The position numbers and the translations under genes are program-made. Below the pieces are notes generated by a model. The model did no database searches. It was not told the DNA's origin and saw nothing but the letters and a program-made list of their open reading frames with translations. A DNA stretch of 64,000 bases, from contig CM051455.1 of the NCBI GenBank assembly GCA_028274465.1, positions 73,270,489 to 73,334,488 of the forward strand, written 5' to 3'. The DNA is from Plantago ovata. Taxonomy: Eukaryota; Streptophyta; Magnoliopsida; Lamiales; Plantaginaceae. This document shows, piece by piece, positions 30,308 to 43,130 of the stretch (within the stretch, counting starts at the first letter, position 1; every line of letters starts with the position of its first letter).

Positions 30308-31580
30308 TGATGAACAGAGATTTGTCGGGTCTCGATTCAGCAAATAATATTTGTTATTTAGCCAAAGGCAATCCACAACTACAACGAAAACCGTAGTGTA
30401 GTAGTAGAATGACTCGAGTGTCGTTCTCTCAGGACTATAACTAGCTTTATCAAATCTAATTTAGAATATAAAACAGCAGATAGATAGCAATAAGGGGTTT
30501 CTAGGAGATAATGGAGATTGGTGATAGTAAGGTCCTTCTTAGCATAATGGGTCGATAATCATGCATAAATTCCTCGGTCTTGCATAGAGATCTTTGAATC
30601 AATCTAGTGTCCTGTTGCAAGTATTAAGCACTACGAAGATAATTTGGTCTGACTAGTCAACACGATTGTCCTAATGTGTTCCGTAATTATTCAACACTAC
30701 GAATATAATTGGTCTGATGGTCGACTAGTGCCCAATTGTGCATAATGATCAATACAACATACGAGAATTTTGGTTACAACTGATCAACGAAATAAAGCAA
30801 TGAACGGAGTATAATGCGCGATATAGCCATTAGCATGATTATCTTCCCTCGCTAAGAATTCACATACTACCACCAATGATAAGTTTAGCTACTCATAATA
30901 AGCATGCAATCAACAGATATCATAGAAGAAAACATGTTGAAAGAATATAAAATAAGTGGAATAAAACTTGTAAGATACAAAGTTACCGAAGGTTGTCAAT
31001 CTCCGGATGATTGCGGTCCTACGAGCTCCAAACTGCTATAAAAAAGTATCCCCTAAGCTACGGAACTCCCAGGACAGGCCCCGGGAAGTTCCTACCTAAA
31101 ACTATAGAGAGAGGTGAGAAAGTGGGCTTGGAAAGATATGATTTTCGGAGAAAAAACTGAGCACTATATATAGGCCCGACATTATCACGGGGCGGTTCAC
31201 CCCAGGACTCCGGCAGTTCGCCCCACGAATATTTCGCGGAATTTCCGCGTTTTCAACGCGGTTTTGGATTTCTTCACCTTTTCAGACTCGGTTTCTGACT
31301 TCTAGTGGCCTTCTAACCTCCAGATTCGACCCCTAGACTCCAAATCCTATCCGGAAACCTTCAGATACTCCAAATAGGCTTCTGGAACACCAATTCCTTG
31401 TAGACTTCAATATAATTGCCCGGAAATCTCCGAATTTTAACCAAAACCTGTAAAATAAAATCTAAAAGGAAACGTGACACTATTCTAATAAAATGTACTA
31501 AAATATAGCTAAATTATCATTGAGGGTAGCTAAAATAGGTGAAAAAGACTCGAATGAAAGTGTAAAATACACATTCATCA
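30308..31580 (-). repeat. LTR-d, Athila-like Gypsy LTR (minus)
   Basis: On the minus strand it runs TGATGAATGTG...CTGTTCATCA. It contains GGGGCGGTTCACCCC-like palindromes and a CTATATATAG TATA box near 31164-31173. It follows the polypurine tract of 31581 onward, so it is a 3' LTR. Its U5 end differs from that of LTR-e, so these two are unlikely to be the pair of one element. Flanks GTAGG (left) and CTAGA (after LTR-e) do not match. Confidence 0.8.
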
Positions 31581-32080
31581 AACTCCCCAAATCACACTTT
31601 GCTTGTCCTCAAGCAACTAAGCTAGACTCTAATACAAAAAACATGTAAGACTTAAAATGGAGTTTCATGCATAAAATAAAACTAATCTTAGAATCTACCA
31701 AATAAAAATATGAACAAAAACCATATGAATCAAAGCATGAATATAGGTTGAAGAATACCTCGATTGACTTATACACATCCCATAGGCACTTATGTCAAGA
31801 CAAGATAGTCTCTCGTAACATTCTTACCTGGACCTAGTCAGTGACGACGTAATGATGCATGCTAAGATACGAATAGTTGCCCCGTGCCTATGAAACTGAG
31901 AGGCTTACTGCTGTTCCACCATGTTAAGCTTTCCTCAAAAGAGGTCGAACAATACTGGCTTCATCAAACGAAGGAGGGTTCCCTATAAAAATAACATCCC
32001 CTATTCTACCCATCCTTAAGTAAGGTATTAGGCTATGAATATAATTGGTCGATGGTCGGCTAGTGTCCAATTGTGCATAA
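31581..32080 (-). mobile_element. 3' internal fragment of the LTR-d element, low-quality end
   Basis: Matches the region just upstream of the 3' LTR in A (8817-9260). From about 31790 it shows many small deletions relative to A and E. The last 50 bases (32031-32080) jump to LTR sequence before the N gap. This looks like poor consensus at a contig end. Confidence 0.6.
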
Positions 32081-32180
32081 NNNNNNNNNNNNNNNNNNNN
32101 NNNNNNNNNNNNNNNNNNNNNNNNNNNNNNNNNNNNNNNNNNNNNNNNNNNNNNNNNNNNNNNNNNNNNNNNNNNNNNNN
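32081..32180. other. Assembly gap of exactly 100 N
   Basis: One hundred consecutive N, the usual placeholder for a gap of unknown size. The 3' LTR of Copia F and probably further transposon sequence are missing here. Confidence 0.98.
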
Positions 32181-34492
32181 ACACTTTCCATTCCATGAGG
32201 AGTTGAGTAGCATCCTCCATTTGTTCATCCTGAAATAAATTAAAATTAGACCACAAGTACTAAGCTGTCAAACTTAGTTTTTATACCAAAATTATTTCTA
32301 CTACTGCTGAGCAGGGAGTGTTGGTTCTGGTGCAGAGGCTTCAGCAACCATCTGACTTGCATCTTGAGAAGTGTAGAGAGAAAGAATAATTTTAGCAAAA
32401 GAACATTTTCAGAATTGAAGTTTTACTGATGGTTGAATTAACTACCTGCTGAGGAAGGACAGGTTGTGGCTCAGTCCTTTCAGCATTAACAGTTTCTTCA
32501 GCTTCTTGGACTGTTTCTTCAGCAGACTTCTGATTTTGCTCTATCTGAGAAAGCTGTGCGGTTTCAGCAATCTCCCTTGTCTCTGAATTGACAAGTTGAG
32601 CAGAAGCATCTTGACCTTAAGCTCACTGCTTGTCATGAAGAGATCAATTGACTTGTTGGATGATTCTTCAATCTCCAACTCCATTTGTTTGCTTAAATCT
32701 TCCAGTACAAGCTGGACTTTGTCAATGAAGTCTTGGGTGAACTTGGGCCAGTATTCTCAGCATCAAGAGATGCGTCTTTGAATTATGCTTCTTGAGTTTC
32801 AGCAACTTCAGGAACGGACCATTGCTATTTCAGCAACTGTTCTTCAGCAAGCTGGGTTTCAGCAACTTGATGAGTTGCTTGTTCAGCAACCATCTTTCAG
32901 CAGCATCAGCAAGTGCCGCTCTTTGCAGATCAGCAGCAATGTCACTGTGGTTCCATAGTTGGATCATTTGAATATCTACAATGTAGATATCTGGGACTTG
33001 GGCAGGAATTTCATTTCCACTGCCTTGTGGTCTATCTCAGTAGAGTTATCAACATTAAGTTGATTGTTGAAGGCTTCCGCAAACACTTCAACATTGCTGA
33101 CATATGTTTCAGTAATTATCAGCAACATCTACTGGCAAATGCGTTTCAGCATTTGTCTGGGAATTGACTGAGAGTCTTGGACATCAGGGACTGATGGAGA
33201 AGCCAGTGTTTCTTTCTTTTGTTACTTGTCCGTTTCTCTTAGGTACGGGATTTGCTGATGACGCTGCAGTCTGAGTGTCATCATCAGCTTTCCTCTTTTT
33301 CTTTTAGATTTCTCCAGTTTCCCAGAGTCATCTATTGTTGCATTTTCAGCAACAGGTGTTGTACACGTACCTTGTTGATTTTCTACAGCAGTTTCATTTG
33401 TGTTACCACCACCAACAGCAGTTTCATCTCTAAGTTGCTGAGTGGTAACATCTGCAGCTGTTGTATACCTTTCTTGCTGGCTTGTGCTGACAACATTGCA
33501 GTTGTTGTCTTCTTGGTTTTCTTTCCAGCAATCTTAGGTACATTCTGCTTGTAGAAAGATCTTCCCACATTGCACACAGATTTCTTGATTGGCAATGGGT
33601 TTCTTAGCTGAATCCTGAAATGTTCAAGGATATAGCATATCTTGATTCCATACATAACTGGAAAGGAAGGTGAGACCTTGTTGTCTTCTACCTTTACCTT
33701 AAACTTAGTAACACAATCAACAAGCCTGTTGAAAATGTACTTAGCCCAGTTAAGTTCCGATTTATTTTCATAGATATGCATCAGCAATGGCCATCTTCTC
33801 AGGCCTACTTGGTCAATTCCTCCAACTTGGGAGTCAAGAACTTTTATCAGTAGCAGAGCTACTAGACCAAGTGAATGGCAGAGATGCTTTCTCTTAACGT
33901 GCTTTGTCCAAGTCACGGGAGCTATCTCGCCTTTCTTCATTTTTCATTCTGACGTCACTGTAGAAAGCTTCAATTTCTTCGTCAGTGCAGTGACGTCATC
34001 TTCAGTTCCAGTGGTTGGAATCTGAAAAATCTCCGCTAAATCAGTCCATTTCAGGACGATTTGCGTGTTCTGAACATAAGTAAGGATCACTTTTTCAGTG
34101 ACTCCATTACTGTCTGTAAGGGACTGGATTTCTGCATTGTTGTAGAATTCCATTGTATCAATCATGCTCACTTGCTTAGTGCGAGCAGAGATAAAGTTCA
34201 TGAGGCCTTGCTGCTTGATGAACTCAAGCGCCTCTTCATTTTGGTCATCAAGTTCTTGTTCATAAAAGTACCTAATGTACTTTTCTTTTGCAAACCCTCC
34301 CCATTGCATCAACATCTCACACTTTGCAGTGTCAAGATATGACGGAGGCATAGGTTTTTCAGTGATTCGGTCGTTTTTCAACACAACTTTCGTGTGTGTT
34401 TGGGCCAGAGTAGTCACCGGAGCAGTGCGTGTTTCAGCACTATCAACCTTTGACGATTTTGAGGACTTAGATAACTGTCTCTTGGGAGCCAT
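32181..34492 (-). pseudogene. ORF3 of Copia F, truncated by the gap
   Basis: Begins MAPKRQLSKSSKSSK and continues in one frame to 33944, then frameshifts into MKKGEIAPVTWTKHVKRKH (33940-33383) and decays further. Features: basic N-terminus; central region with AKEKYIRYFYEQELD, EFYNNAEIQ, VLKWTDLAEIFQIP, GLRRWPLLMH and FNRLVDCV; then a Lys-rich, Ala/Glu-rich tail. It is homologous to ORF3 of G. The layout resembles the 'putative plant transposon protein' domain of Gypsy ORF2. A possible GT-AG intron (about 32445 to 32362 on the minus strand) interrupts the distal part, but I could not confirm it. Confidence 0.65.
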
Positions 34493-34623
34493 TTCTTATA
34501 TAGAGCAAGAAATTGTACGAAAAAAGATAGTTTGCTTTTTGACCGGAGGTACAGTAGATTCAGGCTAGAATTGCAGAGAAAGGAAATGTGAGTTAAAGAA
34601 TTTTGTCATTTCTCTAACTCCTT

Positions 34624-34633
34624 CTTTATATAG
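34624..34633 (-). promoter_or_regulatory. TATA box upstream of Copia F ORF3
   Basis: CTATATAAAG on the minus strand lies about 130-140 nt before the ORF3 ATG at 34492. An equivalent box is present in G at 47265-47274, with the same following AGTTAGAGAAA. This suggests ORF3 has its own promoter. Confidence 0.45.
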
Positions 34634-35018
34634 TGTCTCTGGTGTGTGAGAAACTCAATCGATTTGAGCTCTCAGCAAGGGTAAAACAGAGAAACACTGG
34701 AGATAGTGGAGCCTTTGCATTGAATGCGTAGTGGCCCACTAACTAAAACCGTCAGAGCACTCTCTCTCTTTGTTTTGTTAGCCGTTAGATTAATAACTCC
34801 TTTTAATCAATGGCCACGATTGAATTTCATGTCATGATTATTGCGAGTTTATCTGTGCCAGCTTAACGTCACAAATTGATTTTACCGAGTAATAAGGGAT
34901 AGATTGCTTGCTGAAATAGACAAGAATCTTTTCAGCGAGTTTGAATTAACAATCTAGATACTTGCTGAAAGTTCCCCCTTACTTAGATATCTCATATTTT
35001 CTAAGTTTAAAAGATATT

Positions 35019-35365
35019 TCTGATTTCCCGTATCAGTAAATTCTTTTGTACTTGAGACATCCTTTGGTAAAATCTGAGAGATGAGCTTTTGCTCTTTTTC
35101 TGAGTTCCCGTCTCAGAAAATTCCTTTGATACTTGAATACCTGTTTCAGTATCTTTTGATTGTCTGAGTACCCGTCTCAGCAATCCTTAAGTTCTTTCTC
35201 TTACTGAGTGCCTGTCTCAGCAAGTGGTCAAGTTTCCTAACAAATACCCGTTTTGAAGGAATTACTTGCTGAATGCCTGTTTCAGCAATCATGTAGTGAC
35301 TTATCATTTCTTAGAAGAAATCAGTTCTAGGAATACTTTGGCTTGCTGAATACCTGTTTCAGCAT
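35019..35365 (-). repeat. Seven-unit hairpin array between pol and ORF3 (Copia F)
   Basis: Seven copies of a unit close to CTGAGACGGGCACTCAG occur at about 35-65 bp spacing. Each has short CTGA/TCAG arms. The array is mirrored in G at 46480-46840. Base changes lie mainly in the unit centres. Confidence 0.7.
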
Positions 35366-35382
35366 TCTGCCAAGTGTATCCT

Positions 35383-38300
35383 TTATTGAGGTAGTTCAAT
35401 CAATCCAAGGTTATACCTTAGCATTGCGAACCTATTATCCGGTAGGGGCTTGGTAAAGATGTCAGCAAGCTGATCTTCAGTACCTACTTTCACAACCTCA
35501 ATATCACCTTTTTCCACATGATCTCTAATGAAATGATGTCTAATATCAATGTGCTTGGTCCTAGAGTGAAACTTAGGATTTTGCGTAATTGCAATAGCAC
35601 TTGTATTATCACAAAAGATTGGTGTTTTCTTTGCAGAAATACCATAATCTCTTAATTGTTGCTGAATCCATAGGATTTGAGCTGTGCAACAACCAGCTGC
35701 AATGTATTCAGATTCAGTAGATGAATTGGCGACACACGTTTGCTTCTTGCTGAACCATGATATTAATCTAGTACCCAAAAACTGACAAGTTCCAGAGGTA
35801 CTTTTTCTATCAAGAGTTGATCCACCATGATCAGCATCAGAATAGCCAACCAATTCAAGTCCAGAATCTTTAGGATACCATAATCCAACATTGACTGTAC
35901 CTTTAACATATTTCAGTATCTTGATTGCCTTTTTGTAGTGTGATTCTCTTGGATCAGATTGGAATCTTGCACACACACAAACAGCATACTGAATGTCAGG
36001 TCTACTTGCTGTTAGATACAACAAGGAACCAATGAGCTTCCTATACTTGTGTTCTTCAACACTTTTGTCCTCTTTAGTATAGCCCAATTTGGTACCAACA
36101 CTCATAGGGATCTTTTCAGGTTTTTCATCCTCTTTGATCCTAAACTTTATGAGCATTTCTTTCGCATACTTTGCTTGATTTATGAATATTCCATCCTTGA
36201 GTTGCTTGACTTGCAATCCTAGGAAATAATTCAATTTCCCATCATACTCATTTCAAACTTATTAGTCATGAGTTTGGCAAAATCATCACAAAGTTGCTTG
36301 TCCTTAGATCCAAAAATTATGTCATCCACATAAATTTGAACTAAGATTATTTTACCATCATGGTTCATGGTAAATAATATTTTGTCAACTTCACCTTTCT
36401 TGAAACCATTTTCCAGCAAGAACTTAGCCAAGGTATCATACCATGCTCTTGGTGCTTGCTTTAGACCATATACAGCTTTCTGAAGCTTATATACCATCTT
36501 GGTTTCTGAGGGAAGTTCAAGCCAGGGGGTTGTTCTAGGTAGACTTCTTCAGCAAGTCACCATTTAAGAATGCACATTTAACATCCATTTGGTAAACAAT
36601 GAAGTCATTGTGAGCAGCAAAGGCCAAGAAAAGCCTAATTGCATCCAATCTTGCAACTGGTGCATAAGACTCATCATAGTCCAATCCTTCAGTCTGACAG
36701 TAACCTTGAGCAACTAAGCGTGCTTTATTTCTTGTTACTTCACCAGACTCGCTCAGCTTGTTTCTGAACACCCACTTTGTACCAATAGCTTTCTTATCTT
36801 CAGCAAGTGGCACAAGTTTCCAGACTTTGTTTCTTTCAAATTGATCCAATTCTTCTTGCATTGCCTTTATCCATTCAGAATGCTTCAAAGCTTCTTCTAT
36901 GGTTTTAGGTTCAATTTCTGACACAAAGCAAGAGAATAAAGATTCTACTTCTACGGCAGTTGCTTCTTCAGCAAGTCCGTGAGTAGCTTTGGATCTAATC
37001 ACTTGGCGTTTATTAATATCACCAATCATATCCGTAGAGGGATGATCTCTAATCCATTTATTAACAGGTTTCATGTTTGTTGGATCAGGATATGTTTGCT
37101 CATCAGCATGTGACTCTTCAGTATGTACTTGTTCAGTACTACTGGGAATTTGTGTCTCTGTTGAGATTTGTTCGTCAGCAACTGCTTGTTCAGCATTGCT
37201 GGATTGAGGTATTTCATCAGCAGGCACTGGAGATTGCGTAATTTCAGCAACTTCCGGAGCAACTGCATCTTTTGCTGGAAACTCTTTGTCGTGAACTATT
37301 TTTATCTTGTCATGACTTGGGGGAGGAGAGTAATTGTCAGAATCATCATTTAGTTCAATTGACTTGATTTGCCTAGCATCAGATTCAGTTCTTTGCTCGT
37401 GTATGATTAGCTTTTTCATACATTCTGATATTTCTTCTTCAGCAGGCACACCTTGTGACTTTTCGTAGAATACAACATGCACAGATTCTTCAATCTTTTG
37501 TACCTTTTTGTTGTAAACTCTATAAGCTTTACTATGCAAGGAGTAGCCAAGAAATATCGCTTCGTCTGCCTTTGGTTGAAATGTTCTAAGGTATTCTCTA
37601 CCATTGTTAAGAACAAAACACTTGCAACCAAATACTCTTAGATGAGTAATGTTAGGAGGTCTTCCAACAAACAATTCATAAGGAGTTTTGTTGTATTCCT
37701 TAGTAATCAAACATCAGTGTCAGCAAGCATTGTTCTTGCGGCTTCTTTCAGGGTGCGATTCTTCCGTTCAGCAACACCATTTTGCTGTGGTGTTCTTACT
37801 GAGGATAACTGATGTTGAATACCTTTTGAGGTACAATATTAAGTTATGTACTGGTTTACAAACTCAGTACCATGGTCTATGACTTTTACCTTGTCATTTT
37901 TCATGACTTCAGCTTATTCAGTAAGTTAGGTATTTCAGTCTTGGTTTCAGATTTGTGCTTGATGAACACTACCCAAGTGAATCTTGAATAGTCATCTACC
38001 ACGACTAGACCATACTTCTTACCAGCATAGCTTGTTGAAGAAGATTCAAACAAGTCCATGTGCAAGAGTTGTAAAGGTTTTTTAGTTGACGGTACTGCCT
38101 TGTTCTTGAAAGAAGATTTGGTTTGCTTTCCTTGCTGACATGCATTGCAAACACCATCCTTCTTAAAATAACCTTAGGTAATCCAACTACAAGTGCCTTT
38201 TTAGACAGCTTATTCAGCGTCTTGAAGTTTAGATGACTTGTTCGTTTATGCCATAACCATGCTTTTTCAGCAAGGCAATCATGATCTGAGACAAGGCATT

Positions 38301-38660
38301 TTTCAACGTTTGCTGAAGACCAATCAACGGTGTACAAGGCTCCTGATCTTCTTGCAATCATTATAACCTTTTTAGTCTCAAAATCTACAAGTTTACATTC
38401 ATCACTTTTAATTTCGATGAAGTATCCTTTGTCAGCAAATTGACTCATGCTGAAAAGGTTAACTTAAGATTTTGACATAAAGAACTCCAGTAATGGTTAT
38501 GCATCCTAACTTCACATCACCATAGCCTTTTGTAGATCCGGAGCCTCCACCAGCAAACCTTATTGTTGGACCTTTAGACCACCGTCTATAGTTTATAAGG
38601 TTATTCTTGTTGCCCGTCATGTCTTTCCACAACCACTATCAAAGTGCCAGATTGCATCGT
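35383..38660 (-). pseudogene. Pol of Copia F: protease, integrase, reverse transcriptase, RNase H
   Basis: Domains in order on the minus strand: protease start WHFDSGCG (about 38630); GAG-pre-integrase zinc region [11 protein letters not shown] (38448-38005); integrase core, badly broken at 37710-38005 with a 6-nt loss at the second catalytic Asp region; RT (37710-36231) with [25 protein letters not shown] and IYVDDIIFGS; RNase H (36234-35383) with ADHGGSTLDRKS and SSTESEYIAAG. Frameshifts at about 36535 and 36231-36234, plus the integrase damage, rule out activity. Copia pol makes the enzymes for cDNA synthesis and insertion. Confidence 0.85.
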
Positions 38661-41129
38661 TTGTCTCCGTGGCTGCAGTCTGCACAATCAAGAGCAAACA
38701 AGTTAATTATCCAATGATGGATGTCCATTAACATGTTCAAGAATACGTCCAATGGAAACCCAAGTCTGAAGTTTTCAACTTTGACTTGTTTTCTACTTGC
38801 CGAGGAACTAGGAGGTTTTGAGCTGAAAGACTTTTGACTCGTGCTGGTCAAATCCACTTTCTGATGTGGTGTCTTGCTCTGTTGACCTTTTTGCTGAACA
38901 TACTTTTCAGTAAGTTCTTTTCTAGCAAGGTTCTTTCTAGTCCTAGCATTGAGAGTCTTTTCAGAACTCTTAGGCTTGGTTTTCTTCATCTCTTTGAAGT
39001 ATCTTTGCTGACTTGGCTTATACTCATGAAAGAGTTGACTTTGCTTGGTTTTGAAACCGAGTCCACTCTTTGGAGAATGCGGAGCTTTAGCTTCTGCAAC
39101 CTTACTTGATTCAGGTTTGTCAGCAAAGGACTTCTCATTACTTTTAGTAATCTTGCCTATAGTCTTAACAACTTGCTTTCCAGCAACTTGTTTGGCGGAA
39201 TGCTTCACGGCATTCTTCTTTTTTCCAGTTTGCTTCTCAGCAATCTGTTTTCCTTTTAAAGTCTTGTTACTTTGAGTAGCAACAGCGGGCTTTATGGTCA
39301 TAGGTACTTGATTGCATGTTTCAGCAACCTTAGTTTGACCAAACTGATAGATTACTGGTGGACTACTATCAGTAGCACGTACAAAGGAGATAGGTGATTT
39401 ATCTTTTCTCAAGATTTCTACGTTATCACCTTCGCACGTTGCTCCTAAACCTTCTTTCTGAGATGGATCTCTCAAATAAGAGTTTAGTTCAGTCAGCGTA
39501 TTACTTGCATCCACATAAGATTTGAAATTGACTTTCATCTTTTTCATTTCTTGGATTTCAGCAAGTAACTTTAGAATTGAGGACTGATACTCTTCCAATT
39601 CTAATGCCATTTGAGAATTTTTCTCTGCAGCCTCAGCAATCAACTTCTTAAGACGCCTTATTTCAGCATCCTTTTCTTCTGTCTCTTCCTTCAGCAAAAC
39701 GTACTTTTCAGTAGTTTGCTTGGTCAGAGTTTCAGCAAATTGTAGTCTCTCTTGCTGTTTGCTGAGAGTTTTCTCAAATCTTTCGATTTCACCTTGAATC
39801 TTGTCAAGGTCAATCTCGTCTTCACTTTCCGAATCTGAGTCAGAGGTAGAGTTGTTTACCTGACCGGCCATGAGGCAGAATTCGTAGTTAGACACATCTG
39901 GATAAGCTTCCATAGCTATTCCACAAACTTCTTTGCCAATATCCACGTCTAGAGTGGCTTCTTCATCGTCGGTGTCTGAACTTTCATCCTCACTGTCTTC
40001 GGAGCTAGTATCAATACACAATGCATCGATTTTTGCTTGAAGCTTCTTCTTTTCTTCAGCAATAAAAGCTCTTTTGAACTTCTTCTTCTTTTCAGCAGAT
40101 TTGCCTTTCAGCAAAGGACAATTAGCTTTGAAGTGTCCAGGCTTTTTGCAGTAAAAACATAGATCATTTCCAACTGTTGGCTCTTCTAATGAAGTAGCTT
40201 GCTGAGCTTGCTTGTTCAGCGAGCTAGTATCATTCTTGTACTTATGGTAGTTGTTACCAAGATGCTTTTTCAGCTTCTCTTTTGCTTTTCGCCTTTCAAG
40301 TTCCTTACTGATGAATTTCTTCATGTTTTTAACAACTAAAGCATTTTCATCAGCAGGCTCTTTATCATTCTTCTTTTCAGAAGATGACGGCTTTGCAGCA
40401 AGAGCAATGTTTTGCGATTTTTCAGCAAACACATTTTCTCTTTGCTTTGTCTCATAATTGACAGTAGCAAGATGAGAGAACAACTCTGTTGGTGTAATGT
40501 CTAGCATTCCTTGATTATAATAGAAATTCTGAGTGTGGATCCATTCTTGATTCAGACTTCTGATGATAGTTTTCACTTTCTCAGAATCTGAGTAGAGGTT
40601 TCCAACACCCAATGCTGCCATTTCACTAACAATAGTTGTGAATCTGAAGTCCAAGTCTTCCAGTGACTCGTTTGCACCTTGCTTAAAGTTTTGAAACTTT
40701 AATTTAAGTACTTCAAGTTTGTTTTCCTTGGTCTAGTCAGATCCAGCACAAAGATCTTGAACCATTTTCCAAGCCTCTTTTGCAGTCTTAGCACCCCATA
40801 GTTTGCACTGTATGGTATCCGGAGTTGATCGAATGATGATATTTCAAGCTTGGACATCAAGACGGAATCTCTTGGCTTCGTCAGAAGTCCATTCCTCTCG
40901 TGGTTTTGGCACAACGGCACAACCGTATCTGATGGTTCACCTTGGATGGTTTCCTTTCCAGCTTCAGTGGTCCTATGAGGGAAACTCCTTTCAACCTTGG
41001 TGATCTTGATAGGTCATCATTAATGACGGTGACCATCTCATCACTAATGGCCTCAAGATGTAGCATCATGTTGTTTCGCCATTTCTTGTAATTTTCCAGC
41101 TTCAGCAAGGGAGCATCTCCTAAAGACAT
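38639..41129 (-). pseudogene. Gag of Copia F
   Basis: Starts MSLGDAPLLKLENYKKWRNNMMLHL at 41129, typical of Copia UBN2-type Gag. Breaks near 40881-40920 and 40654-40700 split the N-terminal third. The remaining 671-residue frame holds the UBN2 end (VKTIIRSLNQEW), the zinc knuckle CFYCKKPGHFKANC near residue 170, an acidic Ser/Asp stretch, a long coiled coil (about residues 275-370) and a Lys/Ser-rich tail. Long tails after the knuckle are common in SIRE-type Gag. It would bind element RNA and form particles. Confidence 0.82.
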
Positions 41130-41228
41130 CCTGTCAGCAAAGCACTACCAAACTGATCAAGTGAGAGTGATTTACGGAAAGCACTTAAGGGGATCTAGGT
41201 TCAGTGCAGAAGGCTAAAGAACCTCCTA

Positions 41229-41239
41229 CTCTGATACCA
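41229..41239 (-). other. Primer-binding site of Copia F (initiator tRNA-Met type)
   Basis: TGGTATCAGAG on the minus strand lies 2 nt beyond the LTR end. It matches the complement of the 3' end of plant initiator tRNA-Met, the usual Copia primer. Confidence 0.85.
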
Positions 41240-41241
41240 CT

Positions 41242-42886
41242 TGTTGGTCCCTTTAAACAACAAGAAAAGACTAGAGGGTGGGTGAATAGTCTTTTCAAAC
41301 TTTCGCCGTTTAAAACTTTCTCAGCAAGTACTTATTACTTTTCAGTAATGAGTTTGCTGATACTTAACTTTCTCAGCAAGCGTAAGTTACTTTTCAGTAG
41401 CTTGGTTTGCTGATACTTAAAATCAGAGAGCGGAAGTCTTTGATACAATAAGTGCTCTTTCAGTAAGTAAAGGTTTCAGCAAGTGAAGTGAGTGACTGTG
41501 TACAGACAGATATAATTTGCTGAAAGTTAAATGCAGTAAGTAAATCACACAAACACTTTTATAGTGGTATCTGAGAGTGGCGTAATCTCTCAACTAATCC
41601 ACTTCGTCCTTTCTAGGACTGAATCCACTAAGATATGATTGAGGTTCCTTACAATCTCGTATCTAAAGCGATTCAACAGAAACCAAAGCACACTTGCTTT
41701 GTCTCCAACCTAAACTAGAGAACTCAACCTTGTTCTCCACCAAACTTGGTACTTTTAATCAGCAAAACTATGCTTGATTAGGTTCCCCCTGAATATCACG
41801 CCTGAAAGGGTGTATTTTCAGTTAGAGAGTTTTGGGGTGAGATGACTTAATTATAACTTATTCAGTTACAACAAGTAATCTAAGAAACACAACTTGGAAT
41901 ACTTTGCAGTAAACAAGTTTGATTGTTTCTGGTGTCAAGACTCGTTCTTGTTCGAAAGAAAGAACACTTAACTAATTTCTTAGCCGAGTTTGTTCTACTT
42001 CTTCACAAGTAGCTTTTTCAAGCTTTAAGTCTTGGAACGGATCAATGGCAGTAAGAGTGTTTGAAGGTTTGTGAGTTTTAAGCACAAGTGAGAGTTTGAT
42101 CACGTTGTTGACACACTTCAACTCTTTGCCGGATGACCTCTATTTATAGTGCAAGTAAGGAGCCGTTTGAATTTCAAATCCTAAGGCTTTTGTTCCTCAA
42201 CATGTCACTATCTTGCTTTTGTACTTTCAGCAGCGACTTTGTTTGTCTTCTAGTCTTCATGTCCTTCGCGTGTAAGCTTTGCATTAAATGCACATTTGAA
42301 TAGAATTCAAACAGTAACATTGGAGCGCAAATTCTCGTACATTCAGCAAGAGGTCACATATGTTTATCAGCAAGTGGTCAGTCTCAGATTCAGCAAGCAC
42401 AACCTACTCTGTCTTTCAGATTTTCACTTATGCAATGCTGTTGCTGAACATTCCACTTTCTGAACAACACGTGCCTTTGTAGATACCAGTCTTCAGCAAT
42501 CTTCTAGTCTTCAGATCTTCAAATCTTCAAGTCTTCAAATCTTCAAAAGTCTTCAAGATTCTGAGCGGTTTCTTTATTTGCTTAAATAATTTGTTTGTAA
42601 TAAACAAAATATATCTTCAGCAAATGCTTCAATAGGTTATTTTCCTTTCAGAAAATAAGATACATCATAAGCTAAGCATCAATAAGTTATTTTGTTCTCA
42701 GAAAATAAAATACATCATACGCAAAAGAAATAACTTATCTAGCACCTAACTAAGTCATCAGCAAACGTTCGTCTTTTACAATGTCCTTAAAATTCAAAAT
42801 TGCTATGGACCTTAAGAGTACTAGTTACTGGACTTTCCTTAATTTAGCATGGTAAATTGCTCATCAAAATTACAAGTTTCCTAACA
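41242..42886 (-). repeat. LTR-F, 5' LTR of Copia F
   Basis: A complete 1645-bp LTR, TGTTAGGAAAC...GGGACCAACA on the minus strand, with the TATA region CTATAAATAGAGG near 42140. It contains about 15 TGCTGA/TCAGCA hexamers by eye, far above chance. The outer end adjoins AAGTT (42887-42891) in G gag, the probable target-site copy. Confidence 0.88.
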
Positions 42887-43130
42887 AAGTTCAAAAGGGC
42901 TTTTATTGCTGAAGAAAAGAAGAAGCTTCAGGCAAAATTCGATGCGTTGTGCATTGATACTAGCTCCGAAGACAGTGAGAAACAAAGCTCAGACACTGAA
43001 GATGAAGAAACCACTCTTGACGTAGAGATTGGCAAGGAAGTTTGTGGAATAGATATGGAAGCTTATCCAGATGTGTCAAACTACGAATTCTGCCTCATGG
43101 CCGTCAGACTTCAGCCACGGAGGCAAACGA
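42887..43130 (+). pseudogene. C-terminal gag fragment of Copia G
   Basis: Resumes inside Gag at KFKRAFIAEEKKKLQAKFDALCIDTSSEDSE, exactly where F gag reads KKKKFKRAFIAEEKKKLQ. It continues to YEFCLMA and then shifts frame. The 5' LTR and N-terminal gag of G are missing to the left because F is inserted here and the sequence beyond F falls in the gap. Confidence 0.8.

Larger units (their letters stand above)
32181..41241 (-). mobile_element. SIRE-like Copia element F, internal region
   Basis: Minus-strand internal region of a Copia element, in order: primer-binding site, gag (41129-38639), pol (38640-35383), hairpin array, TATA box and ORF3 (34492 to the gap). Gag-pol-extra-ORF order with a downstream non-pol ORF is typical of the SIRE/Maximus lineage. 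It is inserted into the gag of a second copy, G, in opposite orientation. Confidence 0.8.

Noticed and set aside
32340..32460. A definite intron in Copia F ORF3
   Set aside because: GT and AG are present in plausible places, but the flanking frames are decayed and G lacks this part, so it cannot be verified.
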